DNA of 64,000 bases from an uncultured Thiohalocapsa sp. (GTDB taxonomy: Bacteria > Pseudomonadota > Gammaproteobacteria > Chromatiales > Chromatiaceae). Each line of letters begins with the position of its first letter. The first letter of the stretch is position 1. Both the position numbers and the translations under genes were made by a program. Shown one piece after another: positions 23,064 to 32,914 of the stretch. The stretch spans positions 62,001-126,000 of the forward strand of contig NZ_CAJXYK010000012.1 of NCBI RefSeq assembly GCF_913063425.1, written 5' to 3'. The notes under the pieces were generated by a model. It worked only from the letters and a program-made list of their open reading frames with translations. It did not search any database and had not been told where the DNA came from.

Positions 23064-23639
23064 ATGTCACGCCTGATCGCTTTCACTGCCGCGGCCCTGG
23101 TGGTCGCAGCAACCGCCCACGCCGACCCGGTCACGGACCAGATCGACGCCGCCAAGCGCGCCTACGAGGCAGGCGAGGAGCAGGTCGCCATCCAGGCGCT
23201 GGAGTTCGCCGTCGCGCAGATCCAGGAGCAGCTCAAGGCGGAGCAGCTGGACCTGCTGCCGCCACCCCTGCCCGGCTGGACCGCAGAGGACCCGGTAAGC
23301 GACGCCGGCGGCATTGCGGCGATGCTCACCGGCAACAACCTGATGCGGACCTACCGCCGGGAGAACGGCGCCAGCGTCACGGTCAGCATCACAGCGGACT
23401 CCCCGCTGCTGTCCATGCTCACAACGCTGATGCAGGCCAGCCCGAGCGCAACCCCCTACACCCGCGCCGGCCACCGCGGCGTGCTGGAGCTGCACGAAGG
23501 CGGCACGAGCCGCATCCTGCTGCTGGTGGGCACGCGCATCCAGGTACAGGTGGAGGGCAGCGGCGTGGACCAGCAAACGCTTGAGGCCTATCTGGATGCC
23601 GTGCCGCTGGACCGCCTGGAGGACGCCCTACTGGGCTGA
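23064..23639 (+). CDS. Periplasmic protein of unknown function
   Basis: The 191-residue product has a signal peptide (MSRLIAFTAAALVVAATAHA). A helical segment (AKRAYEAGEEQVAIQALEFA) follows, then PPPLPGWTAEDPVS and a beta-rich half with MRTYRRENGASVTVSITAD and GRTRI-like VGTRIQVQVEG. I have seen this layout in uncharacterised proteobacterial exported proteins (helical hairpin, then a GWTAE motif) but cannot name a function. Translation starts shortly after a weak GGAG. Nearby genes offer no pathway clue. Confidence 0.75.
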   Translation: MSRLIAFTAAALVVAATAHADPVTDQIDAAKRAYEAGEEQVAIQALEFAVAQIQEQLKAEQLDLLPPPLPGWTAEDPVSDAGGIAAMLTGNNLMRTYRRENGASVTVSITADSPLLSMLTTLMQASPSATPYTRAGHRGVLELHEGGTSRILLLVGTRIQVQVEGSGVDQQTLEAYLDAVPLDRLEDALLG

Positions 23640-23692
23640 ATCGATTGGGCTGAATCGATCAGAGCTGGTCGGGATGCGCCTGGGTGGATTGC

Positions 23693-23737
23693 GGCCGGAC
23701 AGACTGTGGCCGGACAGACTGTGGCCGGGCAAACTGC
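23693..23737. repeat. Three 15-bp tandem repeats
   Basis: Two identical copies of ggccggacagactgt are followed by a diverged third (ggccgggcaaactgc). A separate direct repeat, ggctgaatcgat, occurs twice just upstream at about 23635-23659. Both lie in the 250-base gap before the diguanylate cyclase gene. Confidence 0.8.
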
Positions 23738-23889
23738 GGCAGGGCGGTGTGCGTCGGGGCTCCGGCACACAGACCGGCGGGGTGTGCATCCGCCCGGGTG
23801 TGAGGCACTCACCATGCCCGCGGGCTGTTCCATCGGCACGCACGCCTCAACCAAGCCACAAACAACCAGACCACTGACGCACTGCCGCC

Positions 23890-24957
23890 ATGACGGAGCC
23901 GCACGACGCCGGTAAGCAAGCCGGCACCATCGAGCTCAAGGGGTTCAATCGGACCCTCGCCGAGATCGAGTGGCTGCTGCTGGTGCTGATCCTCGTGTAC
24001 ATGACCCTGCCGGACGAGCCGGTGGATCAGCCCCTGCGCATCCTTGCCGCCGGCGCGGCCTTCGCGGCCTTCGTGGTGGGCTTCCGCTACGCCAACCTGT
24101 TCACGCTGCCGGCGCGCTGGAAGTTCACCATCGAGACCTGGGCCATGCTCGCCCTCACCGCGGTGGCCGTCTGGCACACAGGCAAGGTGGACAGCCCGCT
24201 GCTGAATCTCTTCCTGCTGGTGGTCATCTTCAGCGCACTGACCCTCGGCAAGGTCATCACCCTGCTGGAGCTTGCGCTCATCACCAGCTTCTATCTGCTC
24301 GCCGCCTATGCCGCGGGGGGCATCGAGATCTTCCGCTACGAGATCTTCAGCTCGCTCATGCTGCGCTTCGCGCCCTTCGTGCTGGTGGCCTATGTGACCT
24401 CCCTGCTGGCGGCGGACCTCGGCTTTGCGCGCGCCTATGTCGAGCAGCTCGCCGACACCGACACCCTCACCGGGCTCAGCAATATGCGCGCCTTCAATCA
24501 GGCCCTGTCACAGCACGAGCGCCTGGCACGCCGGCGCGCGGAGCCCCTGTCGGTGCTGATGATCGACATCGATAACCTGAAGGCCATCAACGACCACCAC
24601 GGCCACGAGACGGGCAACCGCGCCATCCGCAATGTGGCTGCCGCCATCAAGGACTGTGTGCGCGCAAACGACGTGGTGGCGCGCTATGGCGGGGATGAGT
24701 TCATCGTACTGCTGCCGTCCGCACCCGAGAGCGCTGCACAGAACGCGGGCGAGCGCATTTTGAAGCGTATGGCCGATGCACCCGTTGAGGGATCGGCAGG
24801 ACACGTGAGCGTCAGCGTCAGCATCGGGCTCGCCACGCTGCCCGTCGCGGCGGGTGATGTCGAGGAGCTTCTGCGCCACGCCGATGAGGCGCTCTATGCA
24901 AGCAAGCGCGCAGGCCGCAACCGCCTGTCGAGCTTCGCGAGCCTGTGCGCTGCTTAA
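23890..24957 (+). CDS. Membrane-bound diguanylate cyclase
   Basis: The 355-residue product has about six hydrophobic helices (residues 25-180), then a GGDEF domain. The domain shows DTDTLTGLSNMRAFNQAL, the catalytic motif RYGGDEF and IGLATLPVAAGDVEELLRHA. An RxxD inhibitory site (RAND) sits five residues before GGDEF, so product feedback is expected. It therefore probably makes cyclic di-GMP in response to a membrane signal. The membrane part does not match a sensor family I know. It is a single gene, preceded by a repeat-rich gap. Confidence 0.92.
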   Translation: MTEPHDAGKQAGTIELKGFNRTLAEIEWLLLVLILVYMTLPDEPVDQPLRILAAGAAFAAFVVGFRYANLFTLPARWKFTIETWAMLALTAVAVWHTGKVDSPLLNLFLLVVIFSALTLGKVITLLELALITSFYLLAAYAAGGIEIFRYEIFSSLMLRFAPFVLVAYVTSLLAADLGFARAYVEQLADTDTLTGLSNMRAFNQALSQHERLARRRAEPLSVLMIDIDNLKAINDHHGHETGNRAIRNVAAAIKDCVRANDVVARYGGDEFIVLLPSAPESAAQNAGERILKRMADAPVEGSAGHVSVSVSIGLATLPVAAGDVEELLRHADEALYASKRAGRNRLSSFASLCAA

Positions 24958-25060
24958 GCGCGGCCGCCGGCGCCCCTCCGTCAGACCCGCCCGCTTGGCC
25001 AACCCACGCGCCCCAGCCCACGCGGCGGGCGCGCGCCGGACCCCTGCGCGCAGGCAGCGC

Positions 25061-25933
25061 TCAGAGCGCCAGCTGCTTCAGATAGGCGCGAAAGGCCTCA
25101 CCCAGCTCAGGGTGCGTCAGCGCATATTCCACCGTGGCCTCCAGGTAGCCCTCCTTGCTGCCGCAGTCGTAGCGCTTACCCTCGAAGGGATAGGCCACCA
25201 CGGGCTCTTCTTCCAGCAGCGCGGCAATGGCATCGGTGAGCTGGATCTCGCCGCCGGCGCCCGGCTTGGTCTGCTCCAGCTTGTCGAAAATGGTCGGTGA
25301 CAGCAGGTAGCGGCCCACCACGGCGAGGTTCGAGGGCGCATCGCCGGGCTTGGGCTTCTCCACCATGGAGACCACACGCAGCGTGCCGTCCGGCTGCTGC
25401 TCGGTGGCGACGATGCCGTACTTGTCGGTCTCGCTCGGCGGGACTTCCTGCACGCTCAGCACGCTGGCGCCCGTGCGCTCGTACACCTCCGCCATCTGCT
25501 CCACCACGCCCTTGGCGTCGTTGCGGATCAGATCGTCGGCGAGGATGATCGCAAACGGCTCGTTGCCCACCACCGGCTTGGCGCAGAGCACGGCATGGCC
25601 CAGTCCCAGGGCCTCCGGCTGGCGCAGAAAGATGCAGTCCACGTGCTCCGGCAGGACGTTCTGCACCAGCTTCAGGAGCCGGTCCTTGCCGGCCTCCTTG
25701 AGCTCCGTCTCCAGCTCGTAGTTCTTGTCGAAATGATCCTCGATCGAGCGCTTGTGCCGGCCCGTGATGAAGATCAGGTGCTCGGCGCCGCCGGCTTCCG
25801 CCTCCTCGGCGGCGTACTGGATCAGCGGTTTGTCCACCACCGGCAGCATCTCCTTCGGGCTCGCCTTGGTGGCGGGCAGAAAGCGCGTCCCGAGGCCCGC
25901 CACCGGGAACACGGCTTTGCGGATTTTGGCCAT
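25061..25933 (-). CDS. galU: UTP--glucose-1-phosphate uridylyltransferase
   Basis: Makes UDP-glucose for envelope polysaccharides and glycolipids. The 290-residue product begins [20 protein letters not shown] at 25933, with the nucleotide-binding signature continuing [33 protein letters not shown] and [17 protein letters not shown] complete the family pattern. The extended frame to 26467 crosses pyrF in the wrong frame and is ignored. It follows pyrF and lapB on the same strand, so the three may be co-transcribed. Confidence 0.97.
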   Translation of the reverse strand: MAKIRKAVFPVAGLGTRFLPATKASPKEMLPVVDKPLIQYAAEEAEAGGAEHLIFITGRHKRSIEDHFDKNYELETELKEAGKDRLLKLVQNVLPEHVDCIFLRQPEALGLGHAVLCAKPVVGNEPFAIILADDLIRNDAKGVVEQMAEVYERTGASVLSVQEVPPSETDKYGIVATEQQPDGTLRVVSMVEKPKPGDAPSNLAVVGRYLLSPTIFDKLEQTKPGAGGEIQLTDAIAALLEEEPVVAYPFEGKRYDCGSKEGYLEATVEYALTHPELGEAFRAYLKQLAL

Positions 25934-26016
25934 ATCGACTCCTGTTGTGTGTTGCTCGTGTCGAAGAGATGCGGTGCACCAGGGGCCGATCCCGGTGCCG
26001 GCGGCGTGAGCCGGGC

Positions 26017-26721
26017 TCAGTCGCCGAGTTCCGCGGCGATGGCGGCCAGTGCCGCCGCCTGATCCTGTGCGCCCGTGATGGGCCGGCCGATCACCAGGTA
26101 ATCGGCGCCGGCTGCGACGGCTGCCGCGGGCGTCATGACCCGCTTCTGGTCCTGAACCGCCGCGCTCGCCGGCCGTACGCCCGGTGTCACCAGGCGGAAG
26201 TCCGGGCCGAACCGCGCCCGCAGGGCCGCCGCCTCCTGCGGCGAGCAGACCACGCCGTCGAGCCCCGCCCGCGCGGCCAGCCCGGCGAGGTCCAGCACCC
26301 GCTCGGCGGGCATGCCGGGGCAGCCGATGGCGGCGAGGTCCTCCGCGCCGAGGCTCGTGAGCACGGTCACCGCAATGAGCAGCGGCGGCTCGCGGCACTG
26401 CGCGAGCCGCTCCCGGGCGGCGGCGAGCATGGCAGGACCGCCCTGGGCATGGACGTTGACCATCCACACGCCCAGGTCCGCCGCCGCCGCGCAGGCGCCG
26501 GCCACGGTGTTGGGGATATCGTGGAATTTGAGATCCAGGAACACGGCGAAGCCCGCATCCACCGCCCGCCGCACCAGCGCAGGACCCGCACGGGTGAACA
26601 GCTCCTTGCCGATCTTGACGCGGCAGCGCGCGGGGTCCAGGCGCTCCAGCAGGGCAAGCGCCGGCGCTGTGTCGGCGAAGTCCAGGGCGACGATGATGCG
26701 CGGTCCGACGGGGTGAGTCAT
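26017..26721 (-). CDS. pyrF: Orotidine 5'-phosphate decarboxylase
   Basis: Last step of UMP synthesis. The 234-residue product starts [20 protein letters not shown]. The catalytic Lys-Asp motif is [16 protein letters not shown], and the phosphate-binding region is [11 protein letters not shown] and [14 protein letters not shown]. It lies 85 bases after lapB. The lapB-pyrF pairing is conserved in gammaproteobacteria, which supports both calls. Confidence 0.97.
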   Translation of the reverse strand: MTHPVGPRIIVALDFADTAPALALLERLDPARCRVKIGKELFTRAGPALVRRAVDAGFAVFLDLKFHDIPNTVAGACAAAADLGVWMVNVHAQGGPAMLAAARERLAQCREPPLLIAVTVLTSLGAEDLAAIGCPGMPAERVLDLAGLAARAGLDGVVCSPQEAAALRARFGPDFRLVTPGVRPASAAVQDQKRVMTPAAAVAAGADYLVIGRPITGAQDQAAALAAIAAELGD

Positions 26722-26806
26722 CGCTGCGGGAGCGCTCCTGTGTATGGACAGTCGGCGCCGCGGTGGCGGTGCTGCAGCGGCGCGATGGACATGGCAGCTC
26801 GGGCGG

Positions 26807-27988
26807 TCAGGCGATCTGTCGCTGGCGCAGCACCGCCGGCATGGCGATGGGCTCGGGCTCGACGGCCTTGATACTGCCCCAGCGCTTGCAGCTCGGGCAC
26901 TGCCAGTGCAGCTCCCGCGCCTCGAAGCCGCAATGGTCGCACTGATAGCCGGGCTGCGCCGCGAGCTGGCGGGCGATGACCTCCAGCAAGACGCAGTCCT
27001 CCACCGACGGCGGCTGCTGCACCTGCCCCCGCAGCGCGAGCAGCCGCTCCGCGCCGGCGAGATCCGCACGGCGGCTCAGGTAGCTCACGAGGAACTCGCG
27101 TGCGGCGGCGACACCGCGCTCCGCCTCGATGGCGTCGCAGAGCCGCAGCATCAGCGGCGGCGATGGATGCTGCTCGAACAGCCCCCGCAGCTCCGCAATG
27201 ACGGCCCCCCGGCCGAGCCGCTGCCAGCATTCCATCAAGCCCGGCAGCATCGCCGGCAGATACCTGGGGCCGCGCTGGGCCACACGGCGATACAGCAGTG
27301 CCGCGGTCTCCACATCCCCTCCGGCGAGCTCCATGCGCGCCTGCACCAGACTGGCACGAATGCAGTCGGGGTCCACCGCCTGCGCGTCCAGCAGGTGGGA
27401 GCGGGCAAGGTCCCCGTTGCCCTCGCGCAGGCACTGCTCGGCCAGCTCGCAGTGATAATGGGCGATCTCGGTGCTCAGGGATTCGTCGCTGATGCGCTGA
27501 AGCGCCTCGGCCGTCTCCACACACCTGGGCCATTCCTTCTCGGCCTGGTAGATCTCGATGAGGGCGCGCAGGGCGCGCTGCTGCTGGAGCCCATGCTCCA
27601 CCAGCTCCCGGAACAGGCTCTCGGCGCGATCGAACAGTCCCGCCAGCATGTAGTCCCGCCCCAGCTCGTAGAGCGCGACGCCGCGCTGGGCGGCACCGAG
27701 ACCCTGCCGGGCCACCAGGCTCTGGTGGATGCGGATGGCGCGGTCCACCTCGCCCCGACGCCGGAACAGCGCCCCGAGCGCCAGGTGCGTCTCCGCGGTC
27801 TCGCTGTCCACTTCGACGAGCTTGAGAAAGACGTCGATGGCCTTGTCCGGCTGCTCATTCAGGAGGTAGTTGAGGCCGCGGAAGAATACGGGCTCCCGCT
27901 CGTCGCCGCCGCTGGCCCGCGTGCTGCGCCGCGCCATCCACCAGCCGCTTGCCGCGGCCACCGGCAGCAGCAGGAAGAGCCATTCCAT
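26807..27988 (-). CDS. lapB: Lipopolysaccharide assembly protein LapB (YciM)
   Basis: Inner-membrane protein that controls LpxC turnover through FtsH and so sets LPS levels. The 393-residue product starts with one membrane helix ([17 protein letters not shown]). Tandem TPR repeats follow, then a C-terminal rubredoxin-like zinc module with Cys pairs in [19 protein letters not shown]. All are LapB features. The usual partner gene lapA, normally directly upstream, is not seen in the 383 bases before it. pyrF follows. Confidence 0.96.
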   Translation of the reverse strand: MEWLFLLLPVAAASGWWMARRSTRASGGDEREPVFFRGLNYLLNEQPDKAIDVFLKLVEVDSETAETHLALGALFRRRGEVDRAIRIHQSLVARQGLGAAQRGVALYELGRDYMLAGLFDRAESLFRELVEHGLQQQRALRALIEIYQAEKEWPRCVETAEALQRISDESLSTEIAHYHCELAEQCLREGNGDLARSHLLDAQAVDPDCIRASLVQARMELAGGDVETAALLYRRVAQRGPRYLPAMLPGLMECWQRLGRGAVIAELRGLFEQHPSPPLMLRLCDAIEAERGVAAAREFLVSYLSRRADLAGAERLLALRGQVQQPPSVEDCVLLEVIARQLAAQPGYQCDHCGFEARELHWQCPSCKRWGSIKAVEPEPIAMPAVLRQRQIA

Positions 27989-28371
27989 CAGCCGCCCCCC
28001 AGGCCGCCCGAGTCCGGCCCCAGGCGGCTGCGGTGTCGGCGAGGTCCCACGCCGGCGTGCGGCCGGCGCAAGGGCAGGCCCTGGACGAGCCCGGCGGCCG
28101 CACAGGCGCAAGCCGCGGCCGGGCGCGACACAGCCATGCCACTGCCTGGGCACGCCAGGACAACCGTTGCGGCGGTGTGTGCTGGGGTCATGCGGTTATC
28201 ATACAAGCTGAGGTTGGCCGCCGCATTGCGCTGCCGGCGGCCATGCGCAGACGGGCGCCGCGGCGGCGCCTGACGCGGAGCGCTTCGTGCCGGGCGCTTT
28301 ATGCCGGGCGGGCGCGCCCTCAGTTGTCCTGGCTTGGAATGCAACGCCAGCCCCATCAGGAGACCCATCTT
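27989..28371. other. lapB-SDR divergent intergenic region
   Basis: The 383 bases contain no supportable gene, in particular no lapA-like two-helix membrane protein. A short AT-rich patch near 28195-28210 could hold a promoter for either side. I cannot assign one. Confidence 0.5.
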
Positions 28372-29085
28372 ATGAGCGAATTCCAAGGCCAAGTCGCCGT
28401 GGTCACCGGCGCCGCCGGCAACCTCGGCACGGCGCTCTGCCGCAGGCTCGCCGAAGCCGGCGCCAGCATCGCGCTGCTGGACCGCGACGCCGAAGCCATG
28501 GCGCAGCAGCAGGCGCAGCTGCCGCAGGCCACGGACGCCGCCAGCTTCACCGTGGACCTGCTCGACCCGGCTTCGGTGCAGGGCACCGTCGAGGCCGTGC
28601 ATAAGCGCTTCGGCCGCATCGATCTGCTGGCCAACGTCGCCGGTGGCTTCGCCATGGGACCGCCGCTGGACGAAACCGACGACGCCACCTGGGACCTGAT
28701 GCTGGACCTGAACGCCCGCTCGGTCTTCCACATGGCCCGCGCCGTCCTGCCGCTGATGCGTGCCGCGGGCTATGGGCGTATCGTCAATGTCGCCGCCCGC
28801 GCCGCCCTGCAGGGCCAGGGCAACATGGGTCCGTACTGCGCTTCCAAGGCGGCGGTGGTCTCCCTCACCGAGAGCCTCGCCGCCGAGACCAAGGCGCTCG
28901 ACATCAACGTCAACTGCATCCTCCCCGGCACCGTGGACACACCGCAGAACCGCGCCGCCATGCCGGACAAGGACCATGACAGCTGGGTGCCCACGGATGC
29001 CCTGGCGGACGTGATGCTCTTCCTCGCCTCCCCGGCCGCGCGCTGCGTCAGCGGTGCCGCCGTGCCCGTCTACGGGCGCAGCTGA
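28372..29085 (+). CDS. Short-chain dehydrogenase/reductase lacking the catalytic serine
   Basis: The 237-residue product has the NAD(P)-binding TGAAGNLGTALCRRLAEAG, the NVAG motif and YCASKAAVVSL with the catalytic Tyr and Lys. Twelve residues before the Tyr, where classical SDRs have Ser, the sequence is VNVAARAALQG, with Ala. Quinoid dihydropteridine reductases are SDRs that also lack this Ser and have a similar AKAALDG-type stretch, so a reductase of that style is possible. The start is MSEFQGQVAVV at 28372 after AGGAGA. The longer frame to 27949 is an artefact. It is followed after two bases by a small secreted protein gene. Confidence 0.88.
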   Translation: MSEFQGQVAVVTGAAGNLGTALCRRLAEAGASIALLDRDAEAMAQQQAQLPQATDAASFTVDLLDPASVQGTVEAVHKRFGRIDLLANVAGGFAMGPPLDETDDATWDLMLDLNARSVFHMARAVLPLMRAAGYGRIVNVAARAALQGQGNMGPYCASKAAVVSLTESLAAETKALDINVNCILPGTVDTPQNRAAMPDKDHDSWVPTDALADVMLFLASPAARCVSGAAVPVYGRS

Positions 29086-29087
29086 GC

Positions 29088-29573
29088 GTGCCGGCACCCA
29101 AGACACCCCAGGTCGCGGTCACCACGGAGCCGCAGCGGGCGGCGCACGGGCGCCGCCGGCACCTGCGGCGCACAGCGGCACTGTGGCTCCTGCTCGCCTG
29201 TCTGCCGCCCGCGGCGGGCGCTGTGGATGAGGCGTTTCTCACCGACGCGGACCGCGCACTGCTGGTGGAGGCGGTGGAGGCGGCCTACGAGCTCGACCTC
29301 TACAACGCCCGCTGCCGCAACGATCAGTCCGGTCGGCGCACGGAGAACCTCAACAAGGAGCTGGTGAGCCGCTATCGGATGACGGTGCTGGACGTCCTCG
29401 ACGACCTCTTCCCGGAGGGCTACTACCGCAGCGCCCGGGAGCGCATGCAGGAGGACTTCCTCACCCGGTTGCGCGAGATGGGCGGCTGTGCCGGCGCCAA
29501 GACGGCGGGTCTGCGCGACGAGCTGGGCGCCCGCTATGACGCTGCCATGGAGCAGGTGGGCGAGCGTTCCTGA
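29088..29573 (+). CDS. Small secreted protein of unknown function
   Basis: The 161-residue product starts at GTG, two bases after the SDR stop, so translation is likely coupled. A basic n-region (RRRHLRRTAALWLLLACLPP) leads to a signal-peptide cut near AAGAVDEAF. The mature part is helical and charged, with two Cys (NARCRNDQ and GGCAGAK). It also has LVSRYRMTVLDVLDDLFPEG. I do not recognise the family. The native start may lie further downstream. Confidence 0.65.
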   Translation: MPAPKTPQVAVTTEPQRAAHGRRRHLRRTAALWLLLACLPPAAGAVDEAFLTDADRALLVEAVEAAYELDLYNARCRNDQSGRRTENLNKELVSRYRMTVLDVLDDLFPEGYYRSARERMQEDFLTRLREMGGCAGAKTAGLRDELGARYDAAMEQVGERS

Positions 29574-29707
29574 GCGGCTGTGAATAAACCCGCCGACCTA
29601 CTGCAACGGCCGGCAGACTTTTCGCAACATCTGAGCCCGCCGGAGCGCGGCCTTCCTCGTGCGCCGCGTGGCTCACATACCGGCCCCAGGGCCAACCGCT
29701 GCGACGC

Positions 29708-30943
29708 TCAGGTGCCGCCGATGCCATCGCCGGGCGTCATGACCCGGGTCAGCCGCAGGTCCGCTGGCCGCCGCCGCAGGATCGGGTCGAGCTGCGCCAA
29801 TGCCGGCGGCAGCGCCCCCATGGCCCGTGCGGCCTCGGCGCGGGTGCGGAAACCGCCGAGATAGAGGGTATGCCAGGGCGCCCCGCGCCAGCGGCCGGTG
29901 GACATCCAGCCGCCGGGTGCGTCGGCGCCCGCGAGGCCGTGCTCCAGCGCGAAGGACTTAAGCCGCGCCGCGTCCCGAAAGCCGATGAGCTGGATCAACC
30001 AGGGTGCCGGCGCCACGGCGCCGTGGTGCGGCGCCGCAGGCTGCCCGGGACGCTGCGGCGGCGCTGCGGCAGTACGCTCGCCGGCGGCAACCGCGCCCAT
30101 CGCAGCCCGACGGCTGTCCCCGCCCGCCGCCTCCAGCCGTCGCAGGCGCGCCAGCAGATCGCCCATCAGCGCGCTGTCGGACACCTGCGCCAGCACCTCA
30201 CGCTGACGCTGGGCCAGGGTCGCGTCGGCGCCCTCCAGGCGGGTGATCTCCTGCTGCAGCGCGGCGAGGCGTTGCTGAAGCTGGGCGCGATCGGCATGGC
30301 GCTCGCTGCTGGCCTGCTCGTCCAGCGCCGCCAGGCGCCGGTCCATGGCCGCCGCCTGGCGCTCCAGCTGCCACCAGGCGCCCGCGGCAAGCAGGCCGAC
30401 CATCGCCAGGGCCGCGGCGAAGGGGCCACCGAGCAGCAGCACTGAGCGGCGGCGGCGGGCGTCGTTCCACGCGCGTTGGGTCTCTGCCTGGCGGCGGGCG
30501 TAGGTGCGTGCGGCGGTGACCTGGGCCTCGAGCCCGTCCAGGCGCGCGGTCAGGGCATCGGCGAGCTCGGTGAGCCGCTGCTCCAGGCTCGCGCTGTGCG
30601 CCGCGTCGTCATTGGCGGCCGCCAGCCCCAGCAGCGCCGTGGGGCCCGGGTCCGCGCCGCCGAACGGCGCCGCCAGCAGATCGCGCAGCGCAGTGACCTC
30701 CGCCGCCACGGCGTCCACACGCGCGGCGAGTCCGGCATCCGGTGCCGCCGCCCGCTCCAGGGCGCCGATGCGGTTGGCGAGCTGCGACCACTGCTCCTCC
30801 TGCGCCCGGGACAGCGTTTGCAGATCCGCAAGGCGCTCGCGCAGCCGGGTGAGATCATCCAGCCTGGGCGGCGGCTCCGGCGGCCGTGGCGCGGCGGCCG
30901 GCTCGGGATGACAGCGGGGGCGGGGTGAGCAAGGCTCGGTCAT
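29708..30943 (-). CDS. SPOR-domain membrane protein with coiled coils
   Basis: The 411-residue product starts MTEPCSPRP at 30943. It has a Pro-rich N-terminus, a long coiled coil, one membrane helix (SVLLLGGPFAAALAMVGLLA at about residue 165), a second coiled coil and a C-terminal SPOR-like domain (WLIQLIGFRDAARLKSFALE, then WHTLYLGGFRTRAEAARAMG). SPOR domains bind denuded peptidoglycan at division sites. The helix in the middle with coiled coils on both sides is not the usual DamX/FtsN layout. It is next to cobS but has no clear link to cobalamin. Confidence 0.85.
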   Translation of the reverse strand: MTEPCSPRPRCHPEPAAAPRPPEPPPRLDDLTRLRERLADLQTLSRAQEEQWSQLANRIGALERAAAPDAGLAARVDAVAAEVTALRDLLAAPFGGADPGPTALLGLAAANDDAAHSASLEQRLTELADALTARLDGLEAQVTAARTYARRQAETQRAWNDARRRRSVLLLGGPFAAALAMVGLLAAGAWWQLERQAAAMDRRLAALDEQASSERHADRAQLQQRLAALQQEITRLEGADATLAQRQREVLAQVSDSALMGDLLARLRRLEAAGGDSRRAAMGAVAAGERTAAAPPQRPGQPAAPHHGAVAPAPWLIQLIGFRDAARLKSFALEHGLAGADAPGGWMSTGRWRGAPWHTLYLGGFRTRAEAARAMGALPPALAQLDPILRRRPADLRLTRVMTPGDGIGGT

Positions 30944-31044
30944 CCGCGTGCTCCGGGCAGCGGTGTTGTACGCTCGGGCCATGACCGCGGCTCAGGCCGC
31001 GCGGCCACCGGCATGGCGCGCGGGAGTCTACCGTAACCGAACGG

Positions 31045-31917
31045 TCATGGGACAGGCGCCTGACCCGCCAGAGGGCCGGACAGAGGGGCTCCGGTTGCGG
31101 CGAGCACCAGGGCGGCGCCGAGCAGCGCCAGGGTTTCGGTCAGCTCCACCAGGGCGCCGACGCCGTCGCCCGTGTAACCGCCGAGGCGCCGGCACAGGGA
31201 GGCGCGCCAGCGCACCAGCACCAAGCCCGCAGCAATGCCGGCCGCCAGGGCCGCCGGCAGACTCACGGCGGCGATGCCGAGCAGCGCCGCACCGCTCGCG
31301 ATGCCCGTGGCCAGCCACGCACGGCGGCGCGGCAGGTGGCGGCCGAGCACCGCGCCCAGACCCTCAGGGCGCGCGGCGGGCGTCGTGAGCGCAAGCCAGA
31401 GGATCTGCGCCCGTGCCAGCACCGGCACCCACAGCAGCACCCAGACGCCGGGCATCGCACCCCCACCCGCGTCGCCCATGCCGGGCCCCAGCAGCACCCC
31501 CAGGGCCGTCAGCTTCCCGAGCAGCACCAGCAGCAGGGCCACCACACCCATGGTGCCGATGTGCGGGTCCTTCAGAATGGCAAGGGTCCGCTCGCGACTG
31601 CCGAGCCCGCCCACCCAGGCATCGGCACAATCGGCAAGCCCGTCCAGATGCAGCGCGCCGGTGGACCAGGTCCAGAGGCCGAGCAGCACCAGCGCCAGCG
31701 CCGGTGCACCCGACCCACCGGCGAGCCCGAGCATCTGGCCGGCCCAGGCGAGCCCACCGAGCACGGCACCGAGCACCAGGCCGATGACGGGGTAGAAGGG
31801 CGCCGCGTGCCCGTACAGCGTCGGCGGTGCGTCCGTGGCCACCGGAAAGGGCCAGCGCGTCAGAAAGCGGCCGGCGAGGAGCAATGCCCGAAGGGCGTCG
31901 CGGAGCCGGGTGACCAC
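31045..31917 (-). CDS. cobS: Adenosylcobinamide-GDP ribazoletransferase CobS
   Basis: Membrane cobalamin synthase, which joins adenosylcobinamide-GDP to alpha-ribazole. The 290-residue product has about six or seven helices and the signatures TGALHLDGLADCADAWVGG and ILKDPHIGTMGVVALLL. The active-site Asp residues are in DGLADCADA. It completes the lower-ligand assembly set with cobT, cobU and cobC, which lie 3-6 kb to the right. Three unrelated genes separate it from them. Confidence 0.95.
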   Translation of the reverse strand: MVTRLRDALRALLLAGRFLTRWPFPVATDAPPTLYGHAAPFYPVIGLVLGAVLGGLAWAGQMLGLAGGSGAPALALVLLGLWTWSTGALHLDGLADCADAWVGGLGSRERTLAILKDPHIGTMGVVALLLVLLGKLTALGVLLGPGMGDAGGGAMPGVWVLLWVPVLARAQILWLALTTPAARPEGLGAVLGRHLPRRRAWLATGIASGAALLGIAAVSLPAALAAGIAAGLVLVRWRASLCRRLGGYTGDGVGALVELTETLALLGAALVLAATGAPLSGPLAGQAPVP

Positions 31918-31984
31918 GAGCGTTCGTTGCGGGATGGGCTGAGGGTGGACTTGGGCCGCAGTTGGGGCCGGAGTTGGGCCGCAC

Positions 31985-32914
31985 TCAGGCCGGGCTGCCG
32001 CGCAGCCGGGCCAGGTAGCTCACCGCTGTCAGGGCGGCGGCGCCCGCGGCGACCCCGATGAGTCCGTTCGCCACCACGCCGAGCAGCCCTTCGAGCGCCG
32101 GCATGCCGTGGACCACATGGGACAGGTGCTCGATACCGTGGTGCAGCGCCGGGATGCCGTGCACCAGAATGCCACCGCCCACCAGGAACATGGCGATCAT
32201 GCCGAGCACGGACAGGGACTTCATCAAATAGGGCGCCGCCGCCAGGATGGCGCGCCCGGTGTGGTGCTGTACTTCACGCCACAGCCCCTCGCCCTTGCGC
32301 TTGGTGAGGTAGAGCCCGGCGTCATCGAGCTTGACGATGCCGGCGACGAGTCCGTAGACGCCCACGGTCATCAACAGCGCGATGCTGGCGAGCACGAGAA
32401 TGCGCATCGGCAAGGCCTGCGCCGCGACGATACCGAGCGTGATGGCGACGATCTCCGCCGACAGCACGAAGTCCGTGCGGATGGCGCCCTTGATCTTCTG
32501 TCGCTCGAGCTTGGCCAGATCGACGTTCGGGTCGTTCAGGGCGTCGGCAATTTCCTGGTGGCGATCGAAGTCTTCCTTCGGGTGCAGGTACTTGTGTGAG
32601 AGCTTCTCGAAGCCCTCGTAGCAGAGGAAGAGCCCGCCTGCCATCAGCAGGGGCGTGATGACCCAGGGCGCGATGACGCTCAGCAGCAGGGCCGCCGGCA
32701 CCAGGATGGCCTTGTTCAGCAGCGAGCCCTTGAACACCGCCCAGACGACAGGGATCTCGCGTTGTGCGCGCACCCCGGTCACCTGCTCTGCGTTCACGGC
32801 GAGGTCGTCACCGAGCACCCCGGCAGTCTTGCGCGCGGCGACCTTGGTGAGCACGGCCACATCGTCCAGGACGGTGGCGATGTCATCGAGCAGGGCGAGC
32901 AGGCTGGTGGCCAT
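31985..32914 (-). CDS. DUF808 family membrane protein
   Basis: The 309-residue product starts MATSLLALLDDIATVLDDVA at 32914, a hallmark N-terminus of DUF808. This is followed by KTAGVLGDDLAVNAEQV, EIPVVWAVFKGSLLNKAIL and LCYEGFEKLSHK. Several membrane helices follow. The family is widespread in proteobacteria and uncharacterised. The long frame to 33241 adds non-native residues. It is on the same strand as cobS and 67 bases before it, perhaps co-transcribed. Confidence 0.93.
   Translation of the reverse strand: MATSLLALLDDIATVLDDVAVLTKVAARKTAGVLGDDLAVNAEQVTGVRAQREIPVVWAVFKGSLLNKAILVPAALLLSVIAPWVITPLLMAGGLFLCYEGFEKLSHKYLHPKEDFDRHQEIADALNDPNVDLAKLERQKIKGAIRTDFVLSAEIVAITLGIVAAQALPMRILVLASIALLMTVGVYGLVAGIVKLDDAGLYLTKRKGEGLWREVQHHTGRAILAAAPYLMKSLSVLGMIAMFLVGGGILVHGIPALHHGIEHLSHVVHGMPALEGLLGVVANGLIGVAAGAAALTAVSYLARLRGSPA

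Noticed and set aside
27949-28371. N-terminal extension of the SDR gene
   Set aside because: Its translation is Arg/Ala/Pro-rich and unrelated to SDRs. A good ribosome site precedes the ATG at 28372.
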